Assembly (NCBI RefSeq): GCF_028502605.1
Contig: NC_079232.1
Coordinates: 2,604,001-2,668,000 of the forward strand
Direction of reading: 5' to 3'
Length of the DNA: 64,000 nt
DNA from: Trichoderma breve
Taxonomy: Eukaryota; Ascomycota; Sordariomycetes; Hypocreales; Hypocreaceae
Part shown: positions 62,426 through 64,000 of the stretch, one piece after another
Numbering within the stretch: the first letter of the stretch is position 1
Layout: the number at the start of each line of letters is the position of its first letter
Translations under genes and position numbers: made by a program
Notes under the pieces: model-generated
What the model saw: the letters and a program-made list of their open reading frames with translations, nothing else
Told to the model about the DNA's origin: nothing
The model's database searches: none

Positions 62426-64000
62426 GACGCATATAATGGGAGTTAATGCAACTGAAAACAATAGAATAACATGGCGGTACCAAAAATGAGAGCGACATTT
62501 AGAAGGATTTATATAGGCGGAGTTAAAGGTGCGTGAAGGAAAAAGGTTGCTTGTGCTGGGACGCGGCCCTCGTATACATATTTGGCCGCCTTCACACTGT
62601 ACGCGCGCCTCACTTTTTCCGACACGCAGGGGTCCAATGATGCCCGACCTGGAGTATAAGCCTAACAATTCCCAGCTACAGGCTACAAGATGCCATTTAT
62701 TGTAAGGCTAGCCTAGCCACACCGCTTTAATGGAGAAGCATATTTGAAATATACAAGTCGTAGCAAGGTGCAAGGCTGAGGCATCATTTATCTGTACAGT
62801 GATTTTGGATCCCCGCCGCCGACGCGGTATCAAACAAGTACCCGGACCTATGGGAAAGGGTTGCGTTCTAATACTCCGTGTGTGTCTCAAAATTAAGGGT
62901 ACTTAGAAAAGGCAACAGGAGAATGTGTAGAAGCAACGATTCCTTGCTAGGACATTATGAAGCTCCTTTGCTGTAGGTCAGACGCCATTTTTCAACAGAT
63001 TCCTTCGGGTTTGAGCAAAAGTACATGACCTGATTACAGTACACCCCGCTCCACAATACTGCCAATCATTTCCTGGTCGGCCAATTACAGGACGACTTCC
63101 TCGAGGTTCGTCAGCCGCATCTACTCCCTTTCGTACCTCGTAGAACTGACAACAGGACTAAATAGCTCTACGGGGGTCCACGATGCGACTTGAGAACTGT
63201 CCGAAAGGGGAAGAATTCAGTTCGCTGGGTCCATTATTTCTCTCTGGCGGCCGAACTAAGCTGCCTTTTGAAGCTTGAACAGCCTCACATAGATGCAGCT
63301 TCTAAACTATTAATCCTAACACAATGCTACATATCTTACAAAATTTGCCTTGTTGCAACGAGTCACGCGCTGCTCATCCCTCTAGCTAACCCCATCCAGT
63401 AGCCTTGAGTAGAAATGGCCTGTACCCGTACCTGTGTTCAGACGGTCGAGACTCGATATGGCTGGACAAGCAGAGTGAAGGGGGCGTGTGAAACAGGGAC
63501 ACGACGGCCAAAAGCTGCCAAGGTCTTGTCCCTTCTCACACACTCCCATCTCTTTGTCCTTAGAAGTCTGCGATGCACTGGGCATCATCTCGTTCTCAAT
63601 CCAGCATTTCCAGGCAACAAACGCACAGCAACCCCACAGTATCGGCTGAGCTAGCGGCCGCTAAACAATTGGAACTGGCTGGAACCACTCAAACCACTGT
63701 TAGGTCGAGCACTGATGGATACAACCCCCTCAACTAGCCTACTTAGTAGTGGACTCGGGACGCTAGAAAGGTTAATGCAAAGCCTCACTGGCCAATCACA
63801 AGCGTGGCAGAGAGACCTTTACTGTACTGAGTACGCCTTCTACGGCTCGGAATATTTTGACGTTTCTAAGTTATGGAGCTGCGCAGGCACATGTGGGCTG
63901 CTCTCATGGCCAGAGTCTTGCCGCTAATCACGAAACAGCAGCACAGCAAGTTTCGACATTGGGTTTCCCCTTCGAAGCTCTACCACACTACTATGGATTT
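62426..64000. other. Right edge, no gene recognised
   Basis: 1.6 kb without a supported gene. Short frames on both strands (for example 63190-63402 and 63382-63588) lack motifs. A gene starting beyond the window cannot be excluded. Confidence 0.4.

Overview
The window is nuclear DNA of a filamentous ascomycete. Genes carry short (about 45-160 nt) GT-AG introns, intergenic spaces are long, and the gene families (Zn2Cys6 regulator, HeLo-domain proteins, Clr5-domain protein, endopolyphosphatase, kievitone-hydratase-like and NmrA-like proteins) are typical of Pezizomycotina. Gene content suggests a Sordariomycete, perhaps Hypocreales; that is an inference from family content, not a species call.

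Layout. (1) 0-10.1 kb is core genome: ribosomal protein L9, a secreted/membrane Cys-rich protein with an RS-rich tail, V-ATPase subunit H and the mitochondrial glycine-cleavage T protein. (2) 10.2-34.8 kb looks like an accessory island. It holds a DUF3176 gene destroyed by frameshifts and stops, a five-helix membrane gene split by one stop, several near-perfect DNA palindromes, three paralogous stand-alone HeLo-domain genes (16.1, 18.4 and 20.5 kb, all minus), a tandem trio of divergent 5S rRNA genes next to a truncated TcdA-like relic, F-box genes, a kinase and an F-box gene each interrupted by a single in-frame TGA, a kievitone-hydratase-like secreted protein, a cinnamoyl-CoA/dihydroflavonol-reductase-like enzyme, and a secreted CDP-diacylglycerol-diphosphatase-like protein. 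(3) 35.9-47.7 kb is a candidate aromatic-acid catabolic cluster: class II aldolase/adducin-like protein, a Zn2Cys6 regulator, a salicylate-hydroxylase-type FAD monooxygenase, a DHA1-type MFS transporter and a 4,5-dihydroxyphthalate-decarboxylase-like protein. A direct-repeat element, TCCGGA-N7-TCCGR, occurs with identical spacing near the last three. (4) 49.8-64 kb is sparser: a small Ser/Thr/Pro-rich protein, vacuolar endopolyphosphatase, an NmrA-like protein, an intron-containing tRNA-Ile(AAU) and a large Clr5-domain protein.

How parts may work together: the catabolic cluster would import an aromatic carboxylate (MFS), hydroxylate it (FAD enzyme) and decarboxylate it (4,5-dihydroxyphthalate decarboxylase family) under the linked Zn2Cys6 factor; no ring-cleavage dioxygenase is visible. 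The island shows gene decay by C-to-T-type stops, in at least one place in the CpA context expected of RIP, while the 5S genes and the HeLo genes remain intact. Exon borders were derived by eye from splice signals and frame, so they are predictions.
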